Part shown: one piece after another, positions 1-6,756 of the stretch
Layout of the letters: every line of letters begins with the position of its first letter
Numbering within the stretch: position 1 is the stretch's first letter
NCBI GenBank assembly: GCA_002170005.2
Contig: NHGT02000025.1
Span: forward strand, 1 to 10,126
Direction: 5' to 3'
Origin: a bacterium TMED144
Lineage (GTDB): Bacteria > Fidelibacterota > Marinisomatia > Marinisomatales > TCS55
Length of the DNA stretch: 10,126 bases
The notes under the pieces: generated by a model
Seen by the model: only the letters and a program-made list of their open reading frames with translations
Databases searched by the model: none
Told to the model about the DNA's origin: nothing
Program-made: the position numbers and the translations under genes

Positions 1-188
1 TCGTCGGTTGACATGTAGTCCAGATCCCAATGTGATGATTGAGCTCCTTTTGAAAAAGTTCCGAGCCTAACTCTTTTTTCAGGTGGCCTAACAGTCTGGT
101 TACCCTTTTTGTGAGGTGGGTCATATGGGCAATTTTGACAACCCAGTCCGCAACATATTCTTCTTTCAAGTAACTCATCAGCTGTCAT
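1..188 (-). CDS. DUF5522-like small cysteine-motif protein (partial, runs off left edge)
   Basis: Reading leftward from an ATG at 188, 62 codons stay open to the window edge, so the C-terminus is missing. Residues 12-20 carry a tight cysteine cluster, CCGLGCQNC, followed by PYDPPHKKG. This closely resembles the CCGxGCxxCPY signature of the DUF5522 family, small bacterial proteins of unknown function whose cysteines probably bind a metal or Fe-S cluster; that role is inference. The part after residue 40 is not recognised and may be an extra tail or a second domain. The start lies 17 bases after the stop of the preceding frame (206-655), so it probably belongs to the same leftward transcript as the photolyase genes. 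No Shine-Dalgarno is visible; the upstream stretch is A-rich. The cysteine motif is clear, but the full length and function are unknown. Confidence 0.72.
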   Translation of the reverse strand, partial: MTADELLERRICCGLGCQNCPYDPPHKKGNQTVRPPEKRVRLGTFSKGAQSSHWDLDYMSTD

Positions 189-205
189 GCTTGTTAGTTT
201 TTTTT

Positions 206-655
206 TCAAAAAACTAGCTCAACTTGACCTATTAACTTGTTTATAATTTTAGGTATACTAACTTTTAACTTAAAATAACCACCCTTACATAATGGCCAGG
301 ATATTTTATCAATGGAAGGGGTTATAAAATGAATACTGCTATTATTTTGCAGAGATTGAATTTGAGGATAGATAGAATCTTTCCAAAGTCCAACTTTTAG
401 CCTGTTGGTAATAATACTATGATTGGAAAGTTCGGCAATTTCGTTTTGACTTATGTAAATTGGTTTAATATTAAATTTTTTAGAAGTATAATTCACTATT
501 TGGGGTTGGACAAAATCCCAAATTCTCGCGATCCTGAAGGACGGATCGATTGGCGATTCCACAACAAAAATTTCTTTACAATTCATACTGTTGATCTGAT
601 GGATTGGAAAAAAATTATCGTGCAATAATATTGCATTTGCGCTTTTTTTTTTCAT
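206..655 (-). CDS. Detached C-terminal domain of the antenna-less photolyase-like protein (149 aa)
   Basis: This frame directly follows and overlaps the FAD-domain gene by 41 bp in a different frame. It starts hydrophobically (ANAILLHD, residues 6-13), has alternating strand and helix character (KEIFVVES, 27-34), and ends with a conserved-looking block, SWPLCKGGYFKLK (residues 119-131), then a VSIPKIINKL helix. From memory, longer single-chain FAD-binding photolyase-like proteins of Alphaproteobacteria have a C-terminal Rossmann-like extension with a similar aromatic/Gly/Phe block, so I read this as that extension made separate. Its ATG sits at the edge of an A10 run. One A fewer would place residues from Ser5 onward in frame with the upstream gene. 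It could be expressed by reinitiation, by slippage, or not at all. The function of the domain is unknown; antenna-cofactor binding is only a guess. Confidence 0.6.
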   Translation of the reverse strand: MKKKSANAILLHDNFFPIHQINSMNCKEIFVVESPIDPSFRIARIWDFVQPQIVNYTSKKFNIKPIYISQNEIAELSNHSIITNRLKVGLWKDSIYPQIQSLQNNSSIHFITPSIDKISWPLCKGGYFKLKVSIPKIINKLIGQVELVF

Positions 656-1397
656 GATTTATATTTACTAAAGTCTTTGGTTCGTGAACCAATTCCTCTA
701 CAATTGGGTCAGGATATAGATTTAACTGAGTATTAGAAGGTCTATATTTTTTTGTGTATTTAAAAATGTTATCTGGTCTTGCTACATATGGTTTTTTTGA
801 TGTGTGCAAACCTGCTACCCATCTCCAGCTGAGTGTATTAGATGCTTCATCAGCATCGATCAGTTTTCTCAAAAACAAATCAGCACCTAATTGCCATGGA
901 AGATTTAGTGTAAAAATCCATATACTAGCGTACCACATTCGAGCGTGATTATGAAGATATCCTGAGTCATTTAACTGAACAGTCCAATCATCAAAACATT
1001 CTATACCGGTTTTAGCAGAGACAGCATTTTCATAATCTAATTTATTCTTATGATCGTCTAACATTTTTAAATCGGAAATATAGCTGTTCCATATGCTGGA
1101 TCTATTTTCTAAGTAGCCCCGGAAATAAATTCTCCAAAATATTTCTTCCAAAAATTTGTTGTTTTTGGAAGGTATACCAATATCATTTGCACATTGTATT
1201 ATATCTTCTTCTGAAAGCAAGCCGGAAGATATAAATGATGAAAGTCTACTGGTTGTATTTTTTTCAATGTCGTAATTACGATTGCTAGCATATTGAGATC
1301 TTGCGTTCGGAATCCACTCAACTAATGCTTTGTAAGCATCTTCTCTACTGAGAATATGATCTAACATATTTCTTTCGTCGACTACCATGTTTTTCAT
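615..1397 (-). CDS. Antenna-less photolyase/cryptochrome-like FAD-binding domain protein
   Basis: This 260-residue protein corresponds to the helical FAD-binding half of the photolyase/cryptochrome superfamily and lacks the N-terminal alpha/beta antenna domain. Recognisable blocks are TTSRLSSFISSGLLSEEDI (about 48-66, FAD-phosphate loop region), HNHARMWYASIWIF (149-162), the Asp/Ala block DADEASNTLSWRW (181-193) and VAGLHTSKKPYVARPDNI (194-211), matching the usual W-x-W-x-AG plus Arg/Asn segment. DNA repair, light sensing or another flavin role cannot be separated by sequence alone. The ATG at 1397 overlaps the preceding photolyase gene by 53 bp; ATG 1388 and 1367 are also possible, and 1367 (23 bp overlap) keeps all homologous sequence. 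The end is odd: after about residue 250 the frame passes through an A10 run and closes with an unrelated tail (RKCNIIAR), while the natural continuation appears in the adjacent frame at 206-655. It is probably frameshifted or slippage-dependent. Confidence 0.82.
   Translation of the reverse strand: MKNMVVDERNMLDHILSREDAYKALVEWIPNARSQYASNRNYDIEKNTTSRLSSFISSGLLSEEDIIQCANDIGIPSKNNKFLEEIFWRIYFRGYLENRSSIWNSYISDLKMLDDHKNKLDYENAVSAKTGIECFDDWTVQLNDSGYLHNHARMWYASIWIFTLNLPWQLGADLFLRKLIDADEASNTLSWRWVAGLHTSKKPYVARPDNIFKYTKKYRPSNTQLNLYPDPIVEELVHEPKTLVNINHEKKKRKCNIIAR
643..652 (-). other. A10 homopolymer at the frame junction (putative slippage or indel site)
   Basis: The minus strand reads CATG followed directly by ten A's and then GCGC. 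The FAD-domain gene reads this as GAA-AAA-AAA-AAG and stops 29 nt past the run at 615-617. The downstream frame starts with the ATG just before the run. With nine A's the reading would be GAA-AAA-AAA-AGC, joining residue 251 of the upstream protein to Ser5 of the downstream one, giving about 396 residues. This is seen directly in the sequence. Whether the cell uses slippage here, or the tenth A is an assembly error or real mutation, is undecided. Confidence 0.6.
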
Positions 1398-2844
1398 ATA
1401 CTTCTTGAGAAAGTTTTCTAGTTTCTGGTAGTTTCTTTATATCAAAAATCTTTTTTCTAGCTAAAAGTCCTGATGTTTTTAATTCAACAATTGGAGCGGG
1501 ATAATCAATGCCAATCATACAGCCGACCTTATTTTGTAAAGCTTCGCTCATAAGATGCGGCTGGGTAAGATAATCGATTGGCAAGTTCGCAAGCTCTGGG
1601 CACCATTTTTTTACAAATTTTCCATCTGGATCATGGTCAATTTGTTGCTTGATGGGATTATAAATTCTTATAGCGTTAATACCAGTAACACCTGATTGCA
1701 TTTGGATTTGATTATAGTGTATACCAGGCTCGTAGTCTGTGAAAAGGGAAGCAAGATGTTTTGATGTTTTTTTCCAATCTAACCAAAGATTATAAGATGC
1801 AAATGAGATTAACATTGCTCTCATTCTGAAATTTATCCACCCCGTTTCTTTTAAATATCGCATACTTGCATCAACCATTGGAAAGCCTGTTTCCCCATTT
1901 TTCCATGCTTCAAACTTTTCATAATCAAAAACACTTTCTCTCATACCATCGAAAGTAGAAACGAGATTCTCGAATTCAATTGATGGTTGCATCTCAAGTT
2001 TTTGAATAAAGTGACAATGCCAATGCAATCTAGAGGTGAAGGTATTGAGAGATTTTAGAAAAACACTACTCCTGCTGGCTTGTCGTAATTCATTTTTTTT
2101 ATCGTTAGTGTTTTGGTACACCTCTTTGATAGAAATATTGCCGAAAGTAAAATAAGTACTTAAGCGAGAACAGGATTTTTCTGCTGTTAATGGGCTTGAC
2201 ATGCGTGAGGCATAATTTTTACCTCTTTTTTCTAAAAATGTGTTAAGTAGTTCTTTTGCATAGATATGACCGCCAGGTTGGTGATTTTTCACTTTAGTAG
2301 TACCAAGACCGAAAGTTTTGGAAGGTAACAAGCCGGTGGTATTTGGCAATTTGAATTCTGTGCTAACATTTCCAGCAGTTAAGTAAGGCTGACTCATGAC
2401 TTTGTGCCATTGACTTTGCCACAAATCTCTATTTTTTAAACCTCTTGCAACTCCGTTATTTTGAAATTCATTCCAATGAATACCTTTTTCTCTAAAAAAA
2501 GTGGCAATTTTTTTATCGCGTTCAAAAGATTTCCAATCTCCAGTTTCTTGGTGTGAATAAACGGCTTCTATGTTGCAATATTGTGATATTTCAGAGAAAA
2601 CTGATTGAGCGTTGCCCCTAAAAATTTGTAAATGTGATCCAATTTTTCTCAATGACCAGTCTAACTCAATGAGCGAACCTTGCAAAAAATTAAAATGCCG
2701 GTCACTGTAAGGGTATTTCATCAATTCATCTTCGTAAATGTAGATGCAAGTAACATCGCCATTCTGAGACGCATGGTACAAGGGGGCATGATCAAATGTT
2801 CTTAAATCTTTTTTAAACCAAACTATAGATGTTGAATATTTCAT
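1345..2844 (-). CDS. Cryptochrome/deoxyribodipyrimidine photolyase family protein
   Basis: This is a complete 499-residue class I-type photolyase/cryptochrome; such enzymes use blue light and reduced FAD to split UV-induced pyrimidine dimers, or act as photoreceptors. The N-terminal alpha/beta antenna domain starts with the hallmark SIVWFKKDLRTFDHAPL (6-22). The FAD domain (about 200-430) shows NYASRMSSPLT (210-220), CSRLSTYFTFGNIS (225-238), SRLHWHCHF (271-279), GFPMVDASMRYLKETGW (320-336), and RIYNPIKQ with HDPDGKFVKKWCPEL (393-418). The usual Asn-Trp-x-Trp block is replaced by HYNQIQMQSGVTGIN (376-390), a variant I recall from a branch common in marine bacteria. It ends with a basic tail, KHGSRRKKY. 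Length is normal and no break is seen. The start is the only ATG next to the hallmark motif; there is no Shine-Dalgarno. It overlaps the FAD-domain gene downstream. Repair versus signalling cannot be decided here. Confidence 0.93.
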   Translation of the reverse strand: MKYSTSIVWFKKDLRTFDHAPLYHASQNGDVTCIYIYEDELMKYPYSDRHFNFLQGSLIELDWSLRKIGSHLQIFRGNAQSVFSEISQYCNIEAVYSHQETGDWKSFERDKKIATFFREKGIHWNEFQNNGVARGLKNRDLWQSQWHKVMSQPYLTAGNVSTEFKLPNTTGLLPSKTFGLGTTKVKNHQPGGHIYAKELLNTFLEKRGKNYASRMSSPLTAEKSCSRLSTYFTFGNISIKEVYQNTNDKKNELRQASRSSVFLKSLNTFTSRLHWHCHFIQKLEMQPSIEFENLVSTFDGMRESVFDYEKFEAWKNGETGFPMVDASMRYLKETGWINFRMRAMLISFASYNLWLDWKKTSKHLASLFTDYEPGIHYNQIQMQSGVTGINAIRIYNPIKQQIDHDPDGKFVKKWCPELANLPIDYLTQPHLMSEALQNKVGCMIGIDYPAPIVELKTSGLLARKKIFDIKKLPETRKLSQEVYEKHGSRRKKYVRSYSQ

Positions 2845-2852
2845 ATATTATT

Positions 2853-2869
2853 TGAGCGTTATGAGCGTT
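2853..2869. repeat. Tandem 8-bp direct repeat upstream of the photolyase gene
   Basis: TGAGCGTT occurs at 2853-2860 and again at 2862-2869, nine bases apart (read as AACGCTCA on the coding strand of the photolyase). It lies 9 bases upstream of the photolyase start, is GC-richer than the surroundings and sits in the 42-bp gap between genes. It could be an operator or mRNA-level site; no known factor is recognised. Confidence 0.35.
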
Positions 2870-2874
2870 TTAAT

Positions 2875-2903
2875 ATACTATGAAATTTATTTATAGCCTA
2901 CAA
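2875..2903 (-). promoter_or_regulatory. Possible internal promoter ahead of the photolyase gene
   Basis: On the minus strand TTGTAG (2903-2898) is followed after 17 bases by TAGTAT (2880-2875), a moderate sigma-70-like match. It overlaps the end of the upstream gene and would place transcription start close to the tandem AACGCTCA repeats. In AT-rich DNA such matches arise easily, so this is weak. Confidence 0.25.
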
Positions 2904-3600
2904 CTAAATACACATCTCCATTATTTAAATTAATTTTATTCCACAACATATTTATTTCACCTTCAATAATCGGGGTATTTTTAGCGACAATTCCTCTTAC
3001 AGCATTTTTAATTATTAAATCATTATCAACGTCAAAACCAAGCTCCTTAGCTATTGCGATACACTTATTGTCAAATCCATCTAGTGATGGAGCTATTTTC
3101 ATCTGATAAGTACTAAAAAACCTTTTAAAAATTTTATAAACGACAGGGTTTTGAGTTCTTGAAAAAATGTAGTCAGAAGGAAAAAGATTAATCCTAAAAT
3201 CTTGCAAATAAGGATAAATTTTTAGCTGTCTGATTGACTGTTTAAAAAAGGTTACTCTAAAAAAATTAACTTTTTTATTTTTTAACTCATAGAATATGTT
3301 TGTTGCATAACCCACTATTTCGTCTCTACCTTTTAAAATATGTATCCAACAATCGGCTGATGTACTGGCACCCAAGATATAATCTATACCAAAGTCATTT
3401 TCAGTAGAGTCTTGAAAAACAGTATGATGTTGGTTGATATAATACATTGCCTCATCAGATTGTTCATTTTCAATATTAGGCCATCTATTTTTAGGAAAAA
3501 TAATTTCGAAAGATAATTTGAGATCAAGACTTTCTAAGTATTTAGATAATGACAAAGCTTGTTTTGTCCTCATCAATTTTCTTGTATCATAATTATTCAT
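2887..3600 (-). CDS. Hypothetical protein with GNAT-like features
   Basis: This complete 237-residue soluble protein has no signal peptide or membrane segment, and I cannot place it in a family with certainty. The middle region suggests an acetyltransferase-like (GNAT) fold: a strand pair DCWIHILKGRDEIVGYATNI (83-102), a further strand VNFFRVTFFKQSIRQLKIYP (111-130), then helix and strand, then SRTQNPVVYKIFKRFF (147-162), resembling the Arg-Thr-Gln-Asn-Pro segment I recall in uncharacterised GNAT-like proteins. No clear acetyl-CoA Q/R-x-x-G-x-G/A loop is visible, which weakens the call. It ends with VYLVVGYK, a likely final beta strand. It lies between the membrane hydrolase (26 bp gap) and the photolyase (42 bp gap), on the same strand, probably co-transcribed. 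A link to the photolyase block is only positional. Confidence 0.7.
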   Translation of the reverse strand: MNNYDTRKLMRTKQALSLSKYLESLDLKLSFEIIFPKNRWPNIENEQSDEAMYYINQHHTVFQDSTENDFGIDYILGASTSADCWIHILKGRDEIVGYATNIFYELKNKKVNFFRVTFFKQSIRQLKIYPYLQDFRINLFPSDYIFSRTQNPVVYKIFKRFFSTYQMKIAPSLDGFDNKCIAIAKELGFDVDNDLIIKNAVRGIVAKNTPIIEGEINMLWNKINLNNGDVYLVVGYK

Positions 3601-3602
3601 AA

Positions 3603-3633
3603 AATTTTAGAATTTTTTTAAAATTCTTAAATT
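3603..3633. repeat. Inverted repeat in the gap between hydrolase and GNAT-like gene
   Basis: Arms AGAATTTT (3609-3616) and AAAATTCT (3620-3627) pair perfectly around a TTT loop. After one mismatch the pairing continues for five more bases, giving 13 pairs with a single G-C. It overlaps the stop codon of the membrane hydrolase (3627-3629) and ends just before the next start. It might be a weak attenuator or processing site, or a by-product of A/T richness. It lacks the GC-rich stem of a standard terminator. Confidence 0.3.
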
Positions 3634-5447
3634 GGAAAATAACTAACTGTATTGGACATTAGTATCATTATAAAAATTAAACACATTACTAAAGGACCTA
3701 GATAAATCTTTCCTGTCAGATTGAAAAATGCCCTTTGAAAAAAAGGTAAAAAAAACATGATAGGTACGATTGCAAATAAAAGATTAACATAAAGCCACCC
3801 TTCTTTCCAAAATACTGTACCGGTTATCCATAAGGAAAAATATTGAATAAACAATATGATCATTAAGCCTGATGCTGTTACTAAGCCCGAAAATGCCATA
3901 CTTTTATATTTTTGAACGCCTTCTATTCTTAAACTGGAATTTACTCTAAGTGAATTTGATATGAAAAAAATCAAGAAAAAGGGAATATACATTGGTATCA
4001 AAGCCAATGTGATTGGACGAAAAGTCCTTACACCAACAAATAAAAATCTGTAATCAACATGAAAAATGTAGTAGATAATATTTAGCAATAAAAAATAAAT
4101 TGTAAATATTAAAAAACTCAATATTAAGGTCTTAAAAATCTCACTGTTATTTATCTGAAGTCCCCAATTCTTTGGACTAACATTGCCATCTTTTCCAGCG
4201 AAAAGATAGCTTAAAAAAAATATTAAAAATCCTACAACCCCATTTAAGAAAGCCCACATCAAAACTGCATTATTCATTCTTTGAGGAAAAAACCATGTCT
4301 GATTTCTATTTTGAGCAGATGAAAAAATTACCTTAGATAGCTCTGATAACGGAATAAATGAAAAAGCAGCAATAAAAGTTCCTACAGCAATTGATGCCCA
4401 AAAAATATATTTACTCTTACCTTTTGGGAATGGAATTTTTTTTGGTACTTTATGAACCAGTTCATTAAAATACGGAAAATTTAATAAATGGGCTGTCAAA
4501 GGAATCAATAATAAAAAACTTGAGACAAGCGATATTAATGTAAATAATTCTTTCAAAAACCATACTTGATTTTTTGGTTCAATAGTATTTTTTATATTGA
4601 ATACCTTTAAGAAAAAATTAATCTGATTTTCAATAGCTCCTTTATTATATGGTTGCAGAGGGTGAATAACATCCTCATTATGAACTGTAGTTAGTGTTCT
4701 ATTATCAAGTGAGCCGTAATATTTTCCTATAACAATTGAATCAATTAATGATTCATTTCCTATTTGATGGTTAAGCAATCTTAAAGCTTCAGGTGCTTTT
4801 TTCATATTACCATTTTTCAACTCATTTTGCCATGCTCCCTCATCTCTGAGCGCGTAACTTATCCCTACATTAGATTTTACTTTATTAATATCTTTTTGAT
4901 TAAAACCCATTCTTATCATTCCAGATATATATGCAGAATGCAACTTGCTTAGTGAAGAGTCTTTTATTGCTTGAGCTCCAAAATGTTGTGCTCCTCTCAT
5001 TGCTGCAAGTCCTCCAGCGGAGTGACCTGAAGATGATATTTTAGACTTATCAATATAATTAAGATTGTTTGTGTTGTAAACGTAATCTACCAAGGCAAAC
5101 ATACCATAACCTTCCGTCGTTGCCGCTCTTCTACTATTGGATGAACTGGAACCGCCTTGGGCATATGGGTCGATAGTTATAACTACAATTCCTCTTCGAG
5201 ATAGCTCTATAGCAATATTTGACAAAGTCTCTTTTGATCTTTGAAAGCCCGGAATATTTATAACCAATGGAGCAGGGCTTTTTTTTGTGGCAGAAATTGG
5301 TTTAAAGAGATCAGCAACAAGCCATTGGCCATTTTGAGTTGGAATTTTAATTCCAGTTACTTTAACTCTACCCCATGAAGATTGAATGCGGGAAGCAAAA
5401 AAACTTGACAAAAAGATTATTATTATTAAATATAAAATTTTTTTCAT
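3627..5447 (-). CDS. Alpha/beta hydrolase fused to a multi-helix membrane domain
   Basis: This 606-residue protein has two parts. Residues 1-18 form a signal sequence or membrane anchor. Residues about 30-290 are an alpha/beta hydrolase: strand PLVINIPGF (60-68) with the oxyanion-loop position, TIDPYAQGGSS (91-101), and nucleophile elbow SSSGHSAGG (138-146) with Ser143 as nucleophile. His262 (VIHPLQ) is a likely catalytic His; the acid (perhaps Asp201 or Glu203) is uncertain. Residues about 300-600 contain roughly eight hydrophobic helices (near 302-322, 347-368, 393-418, 438-463, 479-501, 519-543, 551-570, 581-599). The hydrolase is therefore probably tethered at the outer face of the inner membrane. 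Substrate is unknown; an ester or peptide is plausible. The gene starts 16 bp after the aminotransferase stop and precedes the GNAT-like gene by 26 bp. I do not recognise the membrane domain family. Confidence 0.85.
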   Translation of the reverse strand: MKKILYLIIIIFLSSFFASRIQSSWGRVKVTGIKIPTQNGQWLVADLFKPISATKKSPAPLVINIPGFQRSKETLSNIAIELSRRGIVVITIDPYAQGGSSSSNSRRAATTEGYGMFALVDYVYNTNNLNYIDKSKISSSGHSAGGLAAMRGAQHFGAQAIKDSSLSKLHSAYISGMIRMGFNQKDINKVKSNVGISYALRDEGAWQNELKNGNMKKAPEALRLLNHQIGNESLIDSIVIGKYYGSLDNRTLTTVHNEDVIHPLQPYNKGAIENQINFFLKVFNIKNTIEPKNQVWFLKELFTLISLVSSFLLLIPLTAHLLNFPYFNELVHKVPKKIPFPKGKSKYIFWASIAVGTFIAAFSFIPLSELSKVIFSSAQNRNQTWFFPQRMNNAVLMWAFLNGVVGFLIFFLSYLFAGKDGNVSPKNWGLQINNSEIFKTLILSFLIFTIYFLLLNIIYYIFHVDYRFLFVGVRTFRPITLALIPMYIPFFLIFFISNSLRVNSSLRIEGVQKYKSMAFSGLVTASGLMIILFIQYFSLWITGTVFWKEGWLYVNLLFAIVPIMFFLPFFQRAFFNLTGKIYLGPLVMCLIFIMILMSNTVSYFPI

Positions 5448-5463
5448 TTGAAATTATTTAATT

Positions 5464-6726
5464 TTAGCTATCAATAATTTTAATGGTTTTTTTGATATCC
5501 ATAATATCTGTAAACATATTAGGAGAAATACGTAAAGCATTTAATGGATTTTCAAAAGGACGTAAATAAATATCATGCTTTTCATTCAATGTCTTTGAAA
5601 CTATAGATGATGATTTTTTTTTAGCCTCTATTGTCATGATCATTGATGAAAGGCCTTTGTCTCTAGGCGAATGCCAGATTAAATCAGGGCTAGTATCAAC
5701 TATTTTTTTTGTTTCTGACCATAAATAATTGTAATAATTATTTTTCTTTTTCAATCCTATTTTGTTTTGAAAACGAATTGCGTCTGCTAAAGCAACGACG
5801 GCAGGCCAAGCGCGAGTAGAATAATCTTCATATTTTTTTGCAGTATTATCTTTCATTGATAACGAGCTTTTATACCACATAGGTGGAATTTTTTTTCGCA
5901 TTGTTTCGCTAATAAAAAACAATCCAGTCCCTTTAGGTGCCTGCAACCATTTGTGTGGAGACATGGAATAAGCATCTACTTTTGTATTGGATAAATCTAA
6001 AGGAATCATACCTAAGGATTGCGCACCATCAACAAATACATACTCTACACCCAACTTCTTAGCATTGATTGCAATTTTCTCAATAGGATGTTGCAAACCT
6101 ACAATGTTATCAATGTGTGGAAAAATTAATACTTTCGTATTTTTTCTTATTTGAGAAGAGTACAAATCTACAATTTTGTCCTCGGTAATTTCCGGAACTA
6201 AATCCATTGGAAAATTAAATGATCTCACATTAAAATTTTTATTTTTAGAAAGACCTTTCCATGGCATTGAAGCACCTGCATGATTTAATGAGCTAAATAA
6301 TACTTCATCTGTTTCTTTCAAAACTAACCCATGAGCTAGAATATTAAAACCTTCTGTGGTGTTGTGAGTGATTGCGATATCGTCTTTATTACATTTGAGA
6401 AGCTCAGCTGATAGTGTCCTAGCTAGATCGGTAATTTTTTTCCATGGGGCCCCCCAAACATATAGAGATGGATTTGATTCGCAAATTTTTAAATATTTTA
6501 CATGCGCATTATGTACAGGTTGAGGGATTGTACCGATTGAAGCATGATTTAAATAAATGCCATCTTCTTTAATCATGTAAAATTTTGAAAGTTTTTTAGT
6601 ATTTATTCTTTCAGTGTTAAGGTCTATTTCCTTAACAAATTCGAAATAACTTGGATCATTAAAAAGAATTGATCCTCCTAAAATTGAACTAAAACGATTT
6701 ATAAATTTTCTTCTGCTATTATTCAT
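5464..6726 (-). CDS. Class V PLP-dependent aminotransferase with Tat-type leader (isopenicillin-N-epimerase-like)
   Basis: This complete 420-residue fold-type I PLP enzyme belongs to the class V aminotransferase/cysteine desulfurase/isopenicillin N epimerase superfamily. Seen directly: YLNHASIGTIPQPV (58-71), the cofactor-phosphate segment ITHNTTEGFN (119-128), the Asp that pairs with the pyridine nitrogen in FVDGAQSLG (Asp233), and the Schiff-base lysine in MSPHKW (Lys259) followed by APKGTGLFF. The N-terminus SRRKFINRF (4-12) followed by SSILGGSILF matches a twin-arginine export leader, implying export of a folded, cofactor-loaded enzyme to the periplasm. No clear AxA cleavage site is seen, so it may stay anchored. 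The reaction (epimerase, lyase or transaminase) cannot be told from sequence. It is the first gene of the leftward cluster, downstream of a good sigma-70-like promoter, without a Shine-Dalgarno. Confidence 0.9.
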   Translation of the reverse strand: MNNSRRKFINRFSSILGGSILFNDPSYFEFVKEIDLNTERINTKKLSKFYMIKEDGIYLNHASIGTIPQPVHNAHVKYLKICESNPSLYVWGAPWKKITDLARTLSAELLKCNKDDIAITHNTTEGFNILAHGLVLKETDEVLFSSLNHAGASMPWKGLSKNKNFNVRSFNFPMDLVPEITEDKIVDLYSSQIRKNTKVLIFPHIDNIVGLQHPIEKIAINAKKLGVEYVFVDGAQSLGMIPLDLSNTKVDAYSMSPHKWLQAPKGTGLFFISETMRKKIPPMWYKSSLSMKDNTAKKYEDYSTRAWPAVVALADAIRFQNKIGLKKKNNYYNYLWSETKKIVDTSPDLIWHSPRDKGLSSMIMTIEAKKKSSSIVSKTLNEKHDIYLRPFENPLNALRISPNMFTDIMDIKKTIKIIDS

Positions 6727-6756
6727 TTTTAATACTTATCACTTCAATATTTATTT

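Noticed and set aside
198..206. A run of nine A's (minus strand) just after the stop at 206-208, considered as a second frameshift site joining the DUF5522-like gene
   Set aside because: The stop codon comes before most of the run, and the two proteins look like separate families, so a fusion is not supported.
419..628. A 69-codon open frame on the plus strand
   Set aside because: It lies opposite the better-supported C-terminal-domain frame, has no recognisable motif and no start context; treated as a shadow.
754..948. A 64-codon open frame on the plus strand
   Set aside because: It is antisense to conserved motifs of the FAD-domain protein and has no family resemblance.
1345..1397. The photolyase/FAD-domain overlap considered as a frameshift within one gene
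   Set aside because: The photolyase is full length with a normal basic C-terminus, and the downstream protein is a second copy of the FAD domain rather than its continuation.
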